Shown: one piece after another, positions 27,749-36,606 of the stretch
How the letters are laid out: every line of letters starts with the position of its first letter
Position numbering within the stretch: position 1 is the first letter of the stretch
DNA from: Gammaproteobacteria bacterium
GTDB taxonomy: Bacteria > Pseudomonadota > Gammaproteobacteria > Steroidobacterales > Woeseiaceae
Direction: 5' to 3'
Length of the DNA: 64,000 bases
Assembly: GCA_013151645.1 (NCBI GenBank)
Contig: JAADHU010000057.1
Coordinates: forward strand, 1-64,000
Program-made: the position numbers and the translations under genes
The notes under the pieces: generated by a model
Told to the model about the DNA's origin: nothing
Database searches by the model: none
The model's input: only the letters and a program-made list of their open reading frames with translations

Positions 27749-27854
27749 TTTCTCCTCGTTTCCGGCCAATCCAGGCAACCATAATTAATCGTTTGGACAT
27801 TCCAATTTGATATTAAGTTCAGCACAAATCCGCGCCCGGCTACGATGTCTGTCC

Positions 27855-28727
27855 TCATATTTCACGCTCAGCACGGTGCTCGGCAACAATCGGCCGTGCC
27901 GGATCCTGTAACCACTCGCTCCACGAACCCACGTAGAGACACGGTTCGGGTAATCCGGCCATTGAAGCTGAGAGCGCCAGATGACACGCGGTCACTCCGG
28001 AGCCACACATCACACCCCATTCCTTCTCGCCCGGCCTGACGCCAATATTGGCCCAGCAAGCCTTGATTTCAGCCTTTTCTCGCCACGTCCCGTCGGCGTT
28101 CAAGGTATCCGTAAACGGCAGATTAAGGGCGCCAGGCACGTGCCCTGCCACCGGATCGATGGGCTCCTGTTCCCCCCTGAAGCGTGCTCCGGCGCGAGCA
28201 TCAACAAGCGTGAAGGCACTATCGGCGACCAGCCATGATTCAATCTGAGCGCTGCTCCAGATCCGATCCACAGCCGCACTACCGCTGAACGAGCCCGCCG
28301 GTGGTGCCGTTTCATCCTGACTCACCGGTTGATTCGCTCGCGTCCACGCGGCGAAACCACCATCGAGCAATGCGACATCCTGGTGACCGAGCCAGCGCAA
28401 CATCCACCACAGGCGTGCGGCGACACCACCACCGGCATCGTCGTAAACAACAAGCTGTGAATCGTTCGATAGGCCCCATCGACGCAGGCAGTCAACGAAC
28501 GTCTCAACCTCAGGCAACGGATGCCGGCCGGAACCGGCCGTAATGGGTGCGGCCAGATCGGTATCCAGATTCGCGTAACTCGCGCCCGGTATATGTCCGC
28601 TCCTGTAATCCTTCAGTCCCTGTTCGGGCTGGGCCAGCGAGAAGCGGCAATCCACAACCCGGAACGCCGGATTGTTCAGGTTTCCAGCGAGTGTGTTCAC
28701 GGAGATGAGTGACTGATAACGTCTCAT
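27855..28727 (-). CDS. sseA: 3-mercaptopyruvate/thiosulfate sulfurtransferase
   Basis: About 290 residues from the ATG at 28727 (MRRYQS). Two rhodanese domains: an inactive N-terminal one (about 10-130, with the GHIPGA segment) and a catalytic C-terminal one (about 160-285, with GHVPGALNLPF). The active-site loop reads CGSGVTACH; CG[S/T]GVT favours mercaptopyruvate over thiosulfate. It is divergent from etfB with about 150 bp between the starts. Confidence 0.9.
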   Translation of the reverse strand: MRRYQSLISVNTLAGNLNNPAFRVVDCRFSLAQPEQGLKDYRSGHIPGASYANLDTDLAAPITAGSGRHPLPEVETFVDCLRRWGLSNDSQLVVYDDAGGGVAARLWWMLRWLGHQDVALLDGGFAAWTRANQPVSQDETAPPAGSFSGSAAVDRIWSSAQIESWLVADSAFTLVDARAGARFRGEQEPIDPVAGHVPGALNLPFTDTLNADGTWREKAEIKACWANIGVRPGEKEWGVMCGSGVTACHLALSASMAGLPEPCLYVGSWSEWLQDPARPIVAEHRAEREI

Positions 28728-28881
28728 AGGCAGGGATACACCGTCGTTAATTTTTCCGCAAGGAACAAGACATCGCCCGCATTTCACTTGTACCGGGCGC
28801 TTGGGTCGTAGACAATACGCGTTTTTTGCGCCGCAGCAAAGTGGCGAAAACCTCGCTTTATCCGGTACGGGAGACCCTTCG

Positions 28882-29631
28882 GTGGAAAAAATTCTGGTAG
28901 GCCTGAAACGTGTCGTCGACTACAACGTCCGCGTCAGAGTGCGCTCCGACGGCAACGGTATTGAGACCGATGGCGTCAAGATGAGCATCAACCCGTTTGA
29001 TGAAATTGCCCTCGAAGAGGCTTTGCGGATCAAGGAACGCGGTGAGGCCAGCGAAGTCATCGTCGTCTCCATCGGCCCATCCGAGGCGCAACAGCAGCTT
29101 CGTACCGGGCTGGCAATGGGCGCAGACCGCGCCATTTTGATTGAGAGCGCGGAGCCTGTCGATCCACTGAGCGGGGCGCGCGTATTTCTCGAATTGGTCA
29201 ATCGCGAGCAACCTGGACTGGTTTTGCTGGGTAAACAAGCTATTGATAACGACAACAACCAGGCCGGCCAGATGCTGGCTGCTATCTGGGGCTGCCCGCA
29301 GGCGACGTTTGCGTCCAAAATTGATATTCAGGGATCGACAGCAACCGTCACGCGTGAGGTCGATATCGGGCTCGAGACCATCGAAATCGAGCTACCCGCC
29401 GTTATTACCACCGACTTGAGACTCAATGAACCCCGTTACGTCAAACTGCCCGACATCATGAAGGCCAAAAAGAAGCCACTCGATATCACACCGATTGCCG
29501 ACCTTGGCGTCGAAATGGCCAGCGCCTACACCAACGTCGCATTTGATCCTCCGGAACAACGCACCAAGGGTGTCATGGTTCAGGATGTTGCGGGACTCGT
29601 GGATGCACTGAAAGACAAGGGGCTGATCTGA
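28882..29631 (+). CDS. etfB: Electron transfer flavoprotein beta subunit
   Basis: About 249 residues from the GTG at 28882 (VEKILVGLKRVVDYN) with GGGAG 8 nt upstream. It has the AMP-binding alpha/beta domain with MSINPFDEIALEEA, the LGKQAIDNDNNQAGQM segment and the C-terminal arm that wraps the alpha subunit. Electrons from acyl-CoA dehydrogenases (two are encoded in this window) pass through ETF to the quinone pool via ETF-QO, which is not here. The stop overlaps the etfA start. Confidence 0.95.
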   Translation: MEKILVGLKRVVDYNVRVRVRSDGNGIETDGVKMSINPFDEIALEEALRIKERGEASEVIVVSIGPSEAQQQLRTGLAMGADRAILIESAEPVDPLSGARVFLELVNREQPGLVLLGKQAIDNDNNQAGQMLAAIWGCPQATFASKIDIQGSTATVTREVDIGLETIEIELPAVITTDLRLNEPRYVKLPDIMKAKKKPLDITPIADLGVEMASAYTNVAFDPPEQRTKGVMVQDVAGLVDALKDKGLI

Positions 29632-30569
29632 TGTCAAAAGTACTGGTTATTGCCGAGCACGATGCTTCGACGCTGAACGAGAGCACCTCGAAATGCGTTG
29701 CCTGTGCCAATGAACTGCCGGACGCGGAAATTGAAATCCTGGTCCTCGCAAAGGACGGTAGCGGGATTGCACAGCAAGCGGCCGCACTGGACTCTGTCGC
29801 GAAAGTCCTGCTCATCGAAAATGACGCGAACGAACACGCGCTCGCTGCAATCCTGGCACCGCAGATTGTTACGCTCGCCAGTGAGTACTCTCACGTTTTC
29901 GGTCCGTCCACCACCTTCGGCAAGGACCTGATGCCACGCGTCGCCGCATTGCTGGGCGTCAATCAGGTCAGCGACATCATGAGCGTTACCGGCAGCCACA
30001 CATTCAAGCGACCCATTTACGCGGGTAATGTTGTGCTGACGGTTGAAGCGCCCGCCGACCTTCCCGTGGTTGCCACGATCCGCACAGCGTCCTACAAGAG
30101 CGTTGCGACAACGAACAATGCCGCGGTGGAAACGCTCACCGACAACACCGAATTGCCACAACACACTCGCTTCGTCGAACTCAGTGCCGGAAGTTCAGAT
30201 CGTCCGGACCTGCAAACGGCTGCCCTGGTGGTATCCGGTGGACGGGCTTTGGGCAGCGCTGAAAACTTTGACTTGATTTACGGCCTGGCCGACAAACTGG
30301 GTGCGGCCGTTGGTGCTTCCCGAGCCGCCGTAGATGCAGGCTATGTTGCAAACGAGCTGCAGGTCGGACAAACCGGCAAGATCATCGCCCCGGAACTTTA
30401 CGTCGCGATCGGTATTTCCGGTGCGATACAACATCTCACCGGCATAAAAGATGCGGGTACGATCGTTGCCATTAACAAAGACGAAGACGCACCGATCTTT
30501 GAAGTCGCCGACATCGGTCTGGTAGGTGATTTGTTCAAGATCATTCCTGAACTAAAAGATGCGCTTTGA
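29631..30569 (+). CDS. etfA: Electron transfer flavoprotein alpha subunit
   Basis: 312 residues. The N-terminal domain (about 1-185) is followed by the FAD-binding domain with VVSGGRALGS, the PxSRAAVDAGY-like stretch (GASRAAVDAGYVANELQVGQTGK), PELYVAIGISGAIQH and AINKDEDAPIFEVADIGLVGD. It starts at an ATG overlapping the etfB TGA, so the two chains are made in step. Confidence 0.96.
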   Translation: MSKVLVIAEHDASTLNESTSKCVACANELPDAEIEILVLAKDGSGIAQQAAALDSVAKVLLIENDANEHALAAILAPQIVTLASEYSHVFGPSTTFGKDLMPRVAALLGVNQVSDIMSVTGSHTFKRPIYAGNVVLTVEAPADLPVVATIRTASYKSVATTNNAAVETLTDNTELPQHTRFVELSAGSSDRPDLQTAALVVSGGRALGSAENFDLIYGLADKLGAAVGASRAAVDAGYVANELQVGQTGKIIAPELYVAIGISGAIQHLTGIKDAGTIVAINKDEDAPIFEVADIGLVGDLFKIIPELKDAL

Positions 30570-30743
30570 CGATGATGCGCGGAGCTTATGGTCGATGGTT
30601 TTAGTTTGAAATTAAGACAATTGCTGAACATGAACCGGGGCATTCTTGTACGCAAGGACCTCTCTCGAAAAAAACCGTCCAGGGCTCATCGTGGTGGCTC
30701 TTCTTATTCAGTTCTTACATCATTACAGTCTTGATTGATTTAT

Positions 30744-31727
30744 TCAGGTAAGGACGACGATCTTTCCACCGGCCGCATTGTCTTCCATGCAGCGGTGTGC
30801 TTCAGCAATGTTGTCCAGTTGAAACACACGGCCGATTCCGGGCTCTATCCGGCCAGCCTCAACTTCGTTCGCGATCGTTTCAAGCGGTGTATCGATAAAG
30901 TCCTGCGCGCTACCTGAGTAGGTGGTGAGGTTCACCGTAGACGGGATCGCAGCCATTGGACTGAATTGTTCTAACTCCCAGGCATTGCCGACCATACCGG
31001 TCATGCACACCGACCCGCGATGGGCAACGCTTTGCAGGGAGTCGAGCAGCGTTGTTGTGCCGATGAGCTCGAGAACTTTGTTCACTCCGTCCGGAAATAC
31101 CTGACGGATATCGCCTGCGATATTGCCGTCGTCGATGAACACGAGATCGGCGCCGTTATTTTTCAACATCGATTCGCGATCCGTTATTCGGGTCGTTGCG
31201 GCGACGGTGGCACCTTTTCGTTTCGCCAGAATCGCGGCGGCCAGACCGACTGAAGTGGTGCCCCCGCGGATCAGCAAGGATTGGCCGGCCTGCAGATCCA
31301 ATGACCTGGTCAGAGAACCCCAGGCCGTCTGCATCATTTCAGGAAGAGCACCGAGTACGTGCCAATCTAACGATGTGTTTATGGCCTGCACTTGTTCAGC
31401 TGGCACCGACGTGTATTCAGCGTAGCTGCCGTCGAATGCCCGCCCCATCCCGCCCATGGCGGTTGCCACGATCTGGCCCCGGTTGAATTCACGACCTGGC
31501 GCATGTTCCACGATGCCGACGGCCTCGATACCGAGCACGCGGGGAAAGCGAACCCCGGGCGAGAGGCCCCGGCGCGTGAACAGCTCAGAGCGGTTCAGAC
31601 CAAAGGCCTTCACTCGGATCAGGATCCACCCGGGCGCCGGCCGGGGAATCGGCCGTTCTTCAATCACCAACACCTCGGCAGCGCCTGGCTCACGAATCAC
31701 GGCGGCTTTCATGGTCAGCGCATTCAT
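30744..31727 (-). CDS. Zinc-free MDR family quinone oxidoreductase/alcohol dehydrogenase
   Basis: 327 residues, medium-chain dehydrogenase/reductase fold. The N-terminal GroES-like domain has the GLNRSELFTRRG segment typical of quinone oxidoreductases, and the Rossmann part has the LLIRGGTTSVGLAAA nucleotide motif. No catalytic or structural zinc Cys clusters are visible. GAGGA 7 nt before the ATG sets the start. It runs with the SnoaL-like gene (98-bp gap) and opposite the LysR gene, so the three probably form a LysR-controlled unit. Substrate unknown. Confidence 0.8.
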   Translation of the reverse strand: MNALTMKAAVIREPGAAEVLVIEERPIPRPAPGWILIRVKAFGLNRSELFTRRGLSPGVRFPRVLGIEAVGIVEHAPGREFNRGQIVATAMGGMGRAFDGSYAEYTSVPAEQVQAINTSLDWHVLGALPEMMQTAWGSLTRSLDLQAGQSLLIRGGTTSVGLAAAILAKRKGATVAATTRITDRESMLKNNGADLVFIDDGNIAGDIRQVFPDGVNKVLELIGTTTLLDSLQSVAHRGSVCMTGMVGNAWELEQFSPMAAIPSTVNLTTYSGSAQDFIDTPLETIANEVEAGRIEPGIGRVFQLDNIAEAHRCMEDNAAGGKIVVLT

Positions 31728-31825
31728 CGCGCTATCCTCAGCGCATGGAGGCCACCGGCCACGCTAAATAGCGGATCGAATTTATTCACAGTGTTCTCCC
31801 TAAAAGACTCAGTGAGGCCGACGGA

Positions 31826-32293
31826 CTAGCGCCGCGGGTTGGTGGTGGAAAAGGCATAACGCGCAATCTTCCAGTTGCCGTCGACCTTTTGCAGGATGAA
31901 CAACTCCTGGTTGCCTTCGCGGATTTTGTCGCCCGTGGCATTGATTGTCGTCGTCCCGGTTGAGTTGGTGCGTGCAAATGCCCAGTCATCGGCAATCGTC
32001 TCAACCTCGACGATGTCGAACTCGACGTTCAGGTCGATGGCTTGAAACACCGCGGTGTAGGCCGCTTCCAGCTGATGAGCGCCAACGGCCGACGGCTTGT
32101 GCTGTGCCATGAAAACTCCGTCTTTGGTGTAGAGCTTCAGAACGCCGCCGACGTCGCTGGCATTGAGCACCTGTTGGTACGCCCTGAGCAGCGCGTGGAC
32201 GTCCTCTCGGTCCGAATCAGCGGCCTGCACGCACGACAACAAGCCTAAAACCAGGCTGGCAGCCGCCAGTGTTTGAGTCAGTCGGCTTTTCAC
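31826..32293 (-). CDS. Exported SnoaL/NTF2-like (DUF4440-type) protein
   Basis: 155 residues. The N-terminal signal peptide ends near VQA-AD; the LLSC within it could instead serve as a lipobox. The mature part is an NTF2-like cone: EDVHALLRAYQQVLNASDV helix, LYTKDGVFM, D-W-FART-S-GT strands and the closing FILQKVDGNWKIARYAF strand. Such proteins are often small-molecule isomerases or binding proteins. It is divergent from a LysR gene, which probably controls it. Confidence 0.78.
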   Translation of the reverse strand: MKSRLTQTLAAASLVLGLLSCVQAADSDREDVHALLRAYQQVLNASDVGGVLKLYTKDGVFMAQHKPSAVGAHQLEAAYTAVFQAIDLNVEFDIVEVETIADDWAFARTNSTGTTTINATGDKIREGNQELFILQKVDGNWKIARYAFSTTNPRR

Positions 32294-32342
32294 AATTTAT
32301 CTCCTTGGCAATGGGTTGGGGTGCTACGGAAGATACGGTAGA

Positions 32343-32399
32343 CTTTTCCATACATAAGAATAAGCGCATAATATGCAAAGCTCTTTTCCATACCTGGAA
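32343..32399. promoter_or_regulatory. Putative LysR operator: two CTTTTCCATAC repeats 40 bp apart
   Basis: The 11-mer CTTTTCCATAC occurs at 32343-32353 and 32383-32393, exactly 40 bp apart (about four helical turns, so on the same DNA face). The second copy is part of the perfect dyad TTCCATACCTGGAA (32386-32399), which fits the T-N11-A pattern of LysR regulators. The sites lie in the gap between the LysR gene and the divergent SnoaL gene. Confidence 0.55.
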
Positions 32400-32411
32400 T
32401 TATCAAATTAG

Positions 32412-33320
32412 ATGATCGACAAGAATGCGATGGCGCTGTACGTAAAAGTCGTTGAAAACAATAGTTTTTCGAGAACAGCTCAGCGAGAGGACGTCCCCGT
32501 CTCGACCGTGAGTCGAAAGATCAGCGAACTTGAGAAAGCGTTGGGCGTGCGGCTGCTTGAACGCTCGACACGACGACTTCGAATGACCGAAATCGGCCAG
32601 GATTACTACCAGCGCTGCCGACGCGGACTGGATGAGTTTGAAACCGCCAATCTGATGGTGAGTGATCAGCAAGCTAATGTGTCAGGACGCCTGCGCCTGT
32701 CGGTACCGCCCAGCCTTTCCGATGCAGTCGTTATGCCGCTCATCGAAGCCTTCCAGGCGCTCTACCCCAATGCAACCGTCAATTGCCTGGTTACAGACCG
32801 TCATGTCAATCACATCGAAGACGGCATAGACATTTCCTTTCGGGTCGGCGATTTAATCGACAGCAGCCTGGTAGCACGGCGGTTACTGAACTATCGATCG
32901 GTGCTGGTTGCTTCGCCGGGTTACTTACAGCGGGCTGGCGCACCCGCTCATCCGAATGAGCTTTCCTTGCACGGCTTGGTTGCGTTCTCACGCTGGCAGC
33001 CGGCCGTAACGTGGATACTGGAAAACAATGGCGAAACGTATAAGGTCAACGTGCAACCGCGCATTGCTATCAATGACTACGCAGGTGTACAGAGCGCGGT
33101 CATCAAAGGACTGGGCATTTCAGAAATCCCGCAAATCTTATGCGGTCCGGGCCTTCAGGATGGTCGATTGGTAGAGGTCATGCCCGAATGGAAATTTTCG
33201 CCGGTAACATTGTCTGCCGTCTATCCCAGTAACCGTAATCTGTCCCGGCTTGTACGATTGTTTAAGGATTTTTGTGTCGAACGGATTCAAGGTCTCGCGC
33301 CTCACGCGAAAATCACATAA
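32412..33320 (+). CDS. LysR-family transcriptional regulator
   Basis: 302 residues. The N-terminal winged helix-turn-helix (about 1-60) has SFSRTAQREDVPVSTVSRKISELEKALGVRLLERSTRRL, the family signature. A periplasmic-binding-like effector domain (about 90-290) follows, with the R-RLSVPPSL---V strand. The AAL-SARL variant seen in CrgA/YafC-type members is similar. Its likely targets are the divergent SnoaL and oxidoreductase genes. Effector unknown. Confidence 0.9.
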   Translation: MIDKNAMALYVKVVENNSFSRTAQREDVPVSTVSRKISELEKALGVRLLERSTRRLRMTEIGQDYYQRCRRGLDEFETANLMVSDQQANVSGRLRLSVPPSLSDAVVMPLIEAFQALYPNATVNCLVTDRHVNHIEDGIDISFRVGDLIDSSLVARRLLNYRSVLVASPGYLQRAGAPAHPNELSLHGLVAFSRWQPAVTWILENNGETYKVNVQPRIAINDYAGVQSAVIKGLGISEIPQILCGPGLQDGRLVEVMPEWKFSPVTLSAVYPSNRNLSRLVRLFKDFCVERIQGLAPHAKIT

Positions 33321-33355
33321 GCCGTAAAGGAGTTCATATTGAAGCGGTATTGGTC

Positions 33356-33568
33356 TTAAGTTCCTTCTATTTCCGCGTTCAATTGCCGCTCATACTCCGC
33401 ATGGTCGTAGTGCCCACGTGACTCAAGGATCAGGCCGTCTCCGTCAAAGGTCCACTCCTCAAACCCTATTAAGTTGATCGGGGTTCCCGCGCCGCCCGGG
33501 CCCGAATGCGTCCCGGTCCAGTGCCAATAAAAAACGGCTTGCTGATCTTTCTGATGTATCGCCACCAT
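33356..33568 (-). pseudogene. 3' remnant of a SnoaL/NTF2-like gene
   Basis: A 70-codon frame ending in EEWTFD--GLI-ESRGHYDHAEYERQL, the C-terminal half of a SnoaL-like fold of about 130-150 residues. A TAA lies in frame 12 nt before the ATG, and neither other frame upstream supplies the missing N-terminal helices and strands. I therefore read a truncated gene rather than a short functional one. It lies 36 bp beyond the LysR stop. Confidence 0.55.
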
Positions 33569-33837
33569 TTTTAGGATTTACGCTCACAGAGTCCGCGTTC
33601 CGGTATCGAGCCGTTAGTAAACCAATGGCTCGACCCAGGCACCCACACTGGCTTTGCCAGTTGGCGCCCAGCCAAGACACGGCCACCCCGCAAAGTGGTC
33701 GTGCCAAAGAGCAACCTGTGCATCGACGCCGTCAGAAGAAGCCTGGCGTCAGGAGCGCCAGCGAGATTATTCTTTCCATGTCACTTCCGCCACGAAATCA
33801 CTCTAAACCTGTGACCACATCGTGACATTCCGCCCTG
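33569..33837. other. Gap without a supported gene
   Basis: These 269 bp hold no frame I can assign. They adjoin the SnoaL remnant and may be the eroded 5' part of that gene, although I cannot align any frame to the family. No hairpin with a U-tract and no repeat was noticed. Confidence 0.4.
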
Positions 33838-34404
33838 CTAGTCCTTTCCTCTTGCGCTTTCGTAGCTGTGTCTTGCTCTGGCAACTTCGTTCAAAGCCTC
33901 GCGCAGCTCCGCATGTTCCGACAACAACGTTTTCATCTCGCGCCACATCATCTCCTCTTTTTTTCGCGTTCTTGAATCCTGCGAAAAGGTGCCCGATCGA
34001 GCGGCTTCGAAATCCGGCACTTCCAGTTGCGCAGCGGCCAGTTGGAGGCTTTGAATGTATCGTGCGGATGCGGCCGCTTCGAGTTTCGTCGCGAATTTCG
34101 GAGTACATACGTGATACCGCCTGCGCTCACCAAGAATCGTTTGAAAGTCGCAATTTATATCGAATTCGTCGCGACTGTTCAGCGAATTAAAAACGTTAAA
34201 GAAGTCTTCCTGAGCGCTGTACATTTCACTGCGCAAGTTGGTCAACGACCTTTCGCCGTAGACGACAACTTCTTCGACGCTTTCAGCAGCGTTCCCCGTT
34301 TCTTCCTGGGCGAGCACTACCTGGAACGGACTCGCAAGTGCTACTGAAAGCACCAGCACGTACTGGATGAAAATCTGTGCACTATTCGTCAGTTTGGACG
34401 GCAT
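33838..34404 (-). CDS. Exported protein of unknown function
   Basis: 188 residues with a clear signal peptide (hydrophobic core about 13-30, cleavage likely after VLA-Q). The mature start has EEVVVYGERSL, like the segment after the signal peptide in some TonB-linked proteins. A conserved-looking core (MYSAQEDFFNVFNSLNSRDEFDINC and a second Cys in YHVCTPKF) could form one disulfide. A long charged helix follows (about 110-185). I recall similar uncharacterised proteins in marine Gammaproteobacteria but cannot name a function. It is 22 bp upstream of... the peroxiredoxin stop lies on the same strand further on, so no operon is clear. Confidence 0.6.
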   Translation of the reverse strand: MPSKLTNSAQIFIQYVLVLSVALASPFQVVLAQEETGNAAESVEEVVVYGERSLTNLRSEMYSAQEDFFNVFNSLNSRDEFDINCDFQTILGERRRYHVCTPKFATKLEAAASARYIQSLQLAAAQLEVPDFEAARSGTFSQDSRTRKKEEMMWREMKTLLSEHAELREALNEVARARHSYESARGKD

Positions 34405-34425
34405 GAGGGTTCCTGCAATCGAAAT

Positions 34426-34908
34426 TTATAAATTAGCCAGAATAGCCTCAGCCTTGCTGACGTCGAATTCGCCGGGTGCTTCTACTGCGACGTGGGTCGC
34501 AGTGCCATCGTCAACAATGATCGCAAATCGCTTGCCGCGCATGCCCAGGCCAGCTCCCGTTGCATCGAGCTCGAGATCGAGCGCGCGTGTGTATTCTCCA
34601 TTGCCGTCCGCCAGCATAACGACTTTGTCGCCAACATCGCGATCTTTTCCCCAGGCGTCCATGACAAAGACATCATTCACGGCCATACACGCTATTGTGT
34701 CGACACCCTTCTCAAACAGGCTGTCGGCCTGACCGACGTATCCGGGTAAATGCCCCTTTGAGCAGGTCGGTGTAAAGGCACCGGGAACCGAAACGAGCAC
34801 AACCTTTTTGCCGGCAAATAACTCGTCAGCAGACATTCCCCCGGGTCCCGACTCGGTCATCACTCCGAACACGCCGGAGGGCATTTTTTCGCCTGCTTGT
34901 ATTGGCAT
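34426..34908 (-). CDS. Peroxiredoxin (Prx5-type)
   Basis: 160 residues from the ATG at 34908, with GAGGAG upstream; the open frame continues further but without a ribosome-binding site. The peroxidatic Cys lies in PGAFTPTCSKGHLP, and the fold continues with ACMAVND-FVM-AWG and ADGNGEYTRALDLELD, matching Prx5/hybrid AhpE-like thiol peroxidases that reduce hydroperoxides. No resolving Cys is clear, because CMAVND is the only later Cys. It diverges from an acyl-CoA dehydrogenase gene. Confidence 0.9.
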   Translation of the reverse strand: MPIQAGEKMPSGVFGVMTESGPGGMSADELFAGKKVVLVSVPGAFTPTCSKGHLPGYVGQADSLFEKGVDTIACMAVNDVFVMDAWGKDRDVGDKVVMLADGNGEYTRALDLELDATGAGLGMRGKRFAIIVDDGTATHVAVEAPGEFDVSKAEAILANL

Positions 34909-34988
34909 TTGTCTTCTCCTCAGTATTTTACGGCGTGCTGTCATCGCAGCACCGCGCAAGTATAATCGTCTCAACCACAGGAGGCAGT

Positions 34989-36155
34989 ATGATTTTCGAA
35001 TTAAATGAAGAGCAGCAGATGATTCAGGCCGCCGCCCGCGAATTCGCACAAAATGAAATCGTCCCGATTGCCGCGGAATTTGACGCCAGCGGAACATTTC
35101 CGCTGGCCACGATACGCAAGGCCGGCGAATTGGGCTTCATGGGCGTTGAAGTTCCTGAGGAGTACGGTGGTGCGGCGTTCGATACCATTGGCTATGCCCT
35201 GGTAGTGGCAGAGATCTCCGCCGCCGATGCAGCGCACGGCACGATCGTATCGGTAAATAATTCTCTGTATGGCAATTCCCTTATGGACTTCGGTACGGAC
35301 GAGCAAAAACAGCGATTCCTGGAGCCTGTCGCTTCGGGCAAAGTCATTGGCGCCTACGCGCTAACCGAGCCGCAATCCGGCTCTGACGTATCCATGATGC
35401 GCGGCCGCGCCCGGCTTTCGCCGGATGGCACCTACTATACGATCAATGCCAGGAAGGCCTGGATATCCTCGGGACCCGTCGCAAAGTACATCGTCTTGTT
35501 CGCCAAGACCGATACCGATGTGGACGCTTCTTCGGGTATCAGTGTTTTCCTGATTGACACCGAGGAAGCCGGTTTCGAATGCGGCAAAACGGAACCGAAG
35601 ATGGGTATCCGGGCATCGGCGACCTGCGAGATAGAGCTAAACGACTATCGATGTCCCGTTGAGAACCGTATTGGCGAAGAAGGCCAGGGATTTCGCATTG
35701 CGATGACCGTACTGGATGCCGGTCGAATCGGCATTGCCGCGCAAGCGCTCGGGATTTCCCAGGCCGCTTATCAAGCGGCCATTGAGTATTCACGCGAACG
35801 GCAGGCTTTTGGAGCCAAAATAGGCAGCTTTTCAGCGATACAGTCGAAAATCGCCGACATGAAAGTCCGCATCGAGGCCTCCCGGCTACTGGTGATGCAA
35901 GCGGCGTGGCAAAAAATGGAAAGCAGGAAAAACGGCACCCGCAATACGCTCAACAGCAGTATCGCAAAATTGTTCGCCTCCGAAACGGCCATGTTCGTGA
36001 CACACCAGGCGATGCAGATTCACGGCGGCATGGGGTACAGCAAAGAACTGCCGCTCGAACGCTATTTTCGCGACGCAAGAATCACTGAGATTTACGAAGG
36101 CACCAGCGAAATACAGCGCATGGTCATTGGTCGTCTGGAGACGGGTCTGCGCTAG
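34989..36155 (+). CDS. Acyl-CoA dehydrogenase (short/branched-chain type)
   Basis: 388 residues from the ATG at 34989 with AGGAGG upstream. It has three-domain ACAD architecture: [16 protein letters not shown] helices, the [11 protein letters not shown] FAD/substrate segment, the W-SSG strand, [14 protein letters not shown], and a C-terminal [34 protein letters not shown] with the catalytic Glu in YEGTSE. It oxidises acyl-CoA to enoyl-CoA and passes electrons to ETF. Chain length is not certain. Confidence 0.9.
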   Translation: [388 protein letters not shown]

Positions 36156-36178
36156 TTGCCGGCAGCAGGCTTTATGAG

Positions 36179-36499
36179 CTAGTACTCGTTTTCAGCAACA
36201 TGCACGATTAACCCATCGAGCTCTTCGGTGACTTCAATCTGGCAGGTCAAGCGGCTCGTGTCTTTACGTTCATACGCCGCATCGAGCATGCTGTCTTCCA
36301 TGTCGTCCATTTCAGGCATTTTGGAGATCCAGGCTTCGTCGATGTAGCTGTGGCAGGTTGCACAGGCGCACGCGCCACCGCACTCGGCCACAATGCCCTC
36401 AATGTTATTGTTGATTGCTCCTTCCATGACGGAGTATCCAACCTCCACTTCGACCTCGTGGCGTTCACCGTCGGATGTGATGTAACAAATTTTCGGCAT
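36179..36499 (-). CDS. 2Fe-2S ferredoxin, adrenodoxin type
   Basis: 106 residues. Cluster ligands are C-x5-C-x2-C in AECGGACACATCHSYI plus a later Cys in LTCQIEV. The D-x2-EDSMLDAA segment is typical of adrenodoxin/putidaredoxin-like ferredoxins that serve cytochrome P450 or other oxygenases and Fe-S assembly. No P450 or ferredoxin reductase is adjacent. It converges on the acyl-CoA dehydrogenase gene. Confidence 0.9.
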   Translation of the reverse strand: MPKICYITSDGERHEVEVEVGYSVMEGAINNNIEGIVAECGGACACATCHSYIDEAWISKMPEMDDMEDSMLDAAYERKDTSRLTCQIEVTEELDGLIVHVAENEY

Positions 36500-36549
36500 T
36501 CTCGGGACTTCCTCTCGTTTCTATTTCGTGCGTTCGTTCATGGACCACA

Positions 36550-36580
36550 ATAAAAACAGCCCGACTATTGCCGGGCTGTT
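36550..36580 (-). terminator. Intrinsic terminator of the TonB2 operon
   Basis: A 9-bp stem AACAGCCCG/CGGGCTGTT (36555-36563 with 36572-36580, 8-nt loop) runs into U residues on the minus strand. It lies just after the TPR gene and before the ferredoxin gene. Confidence 0.85.
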
Positions 36581-36606
36581 GCAGAGTCACTCACTGACTA
36601 TTTAGA

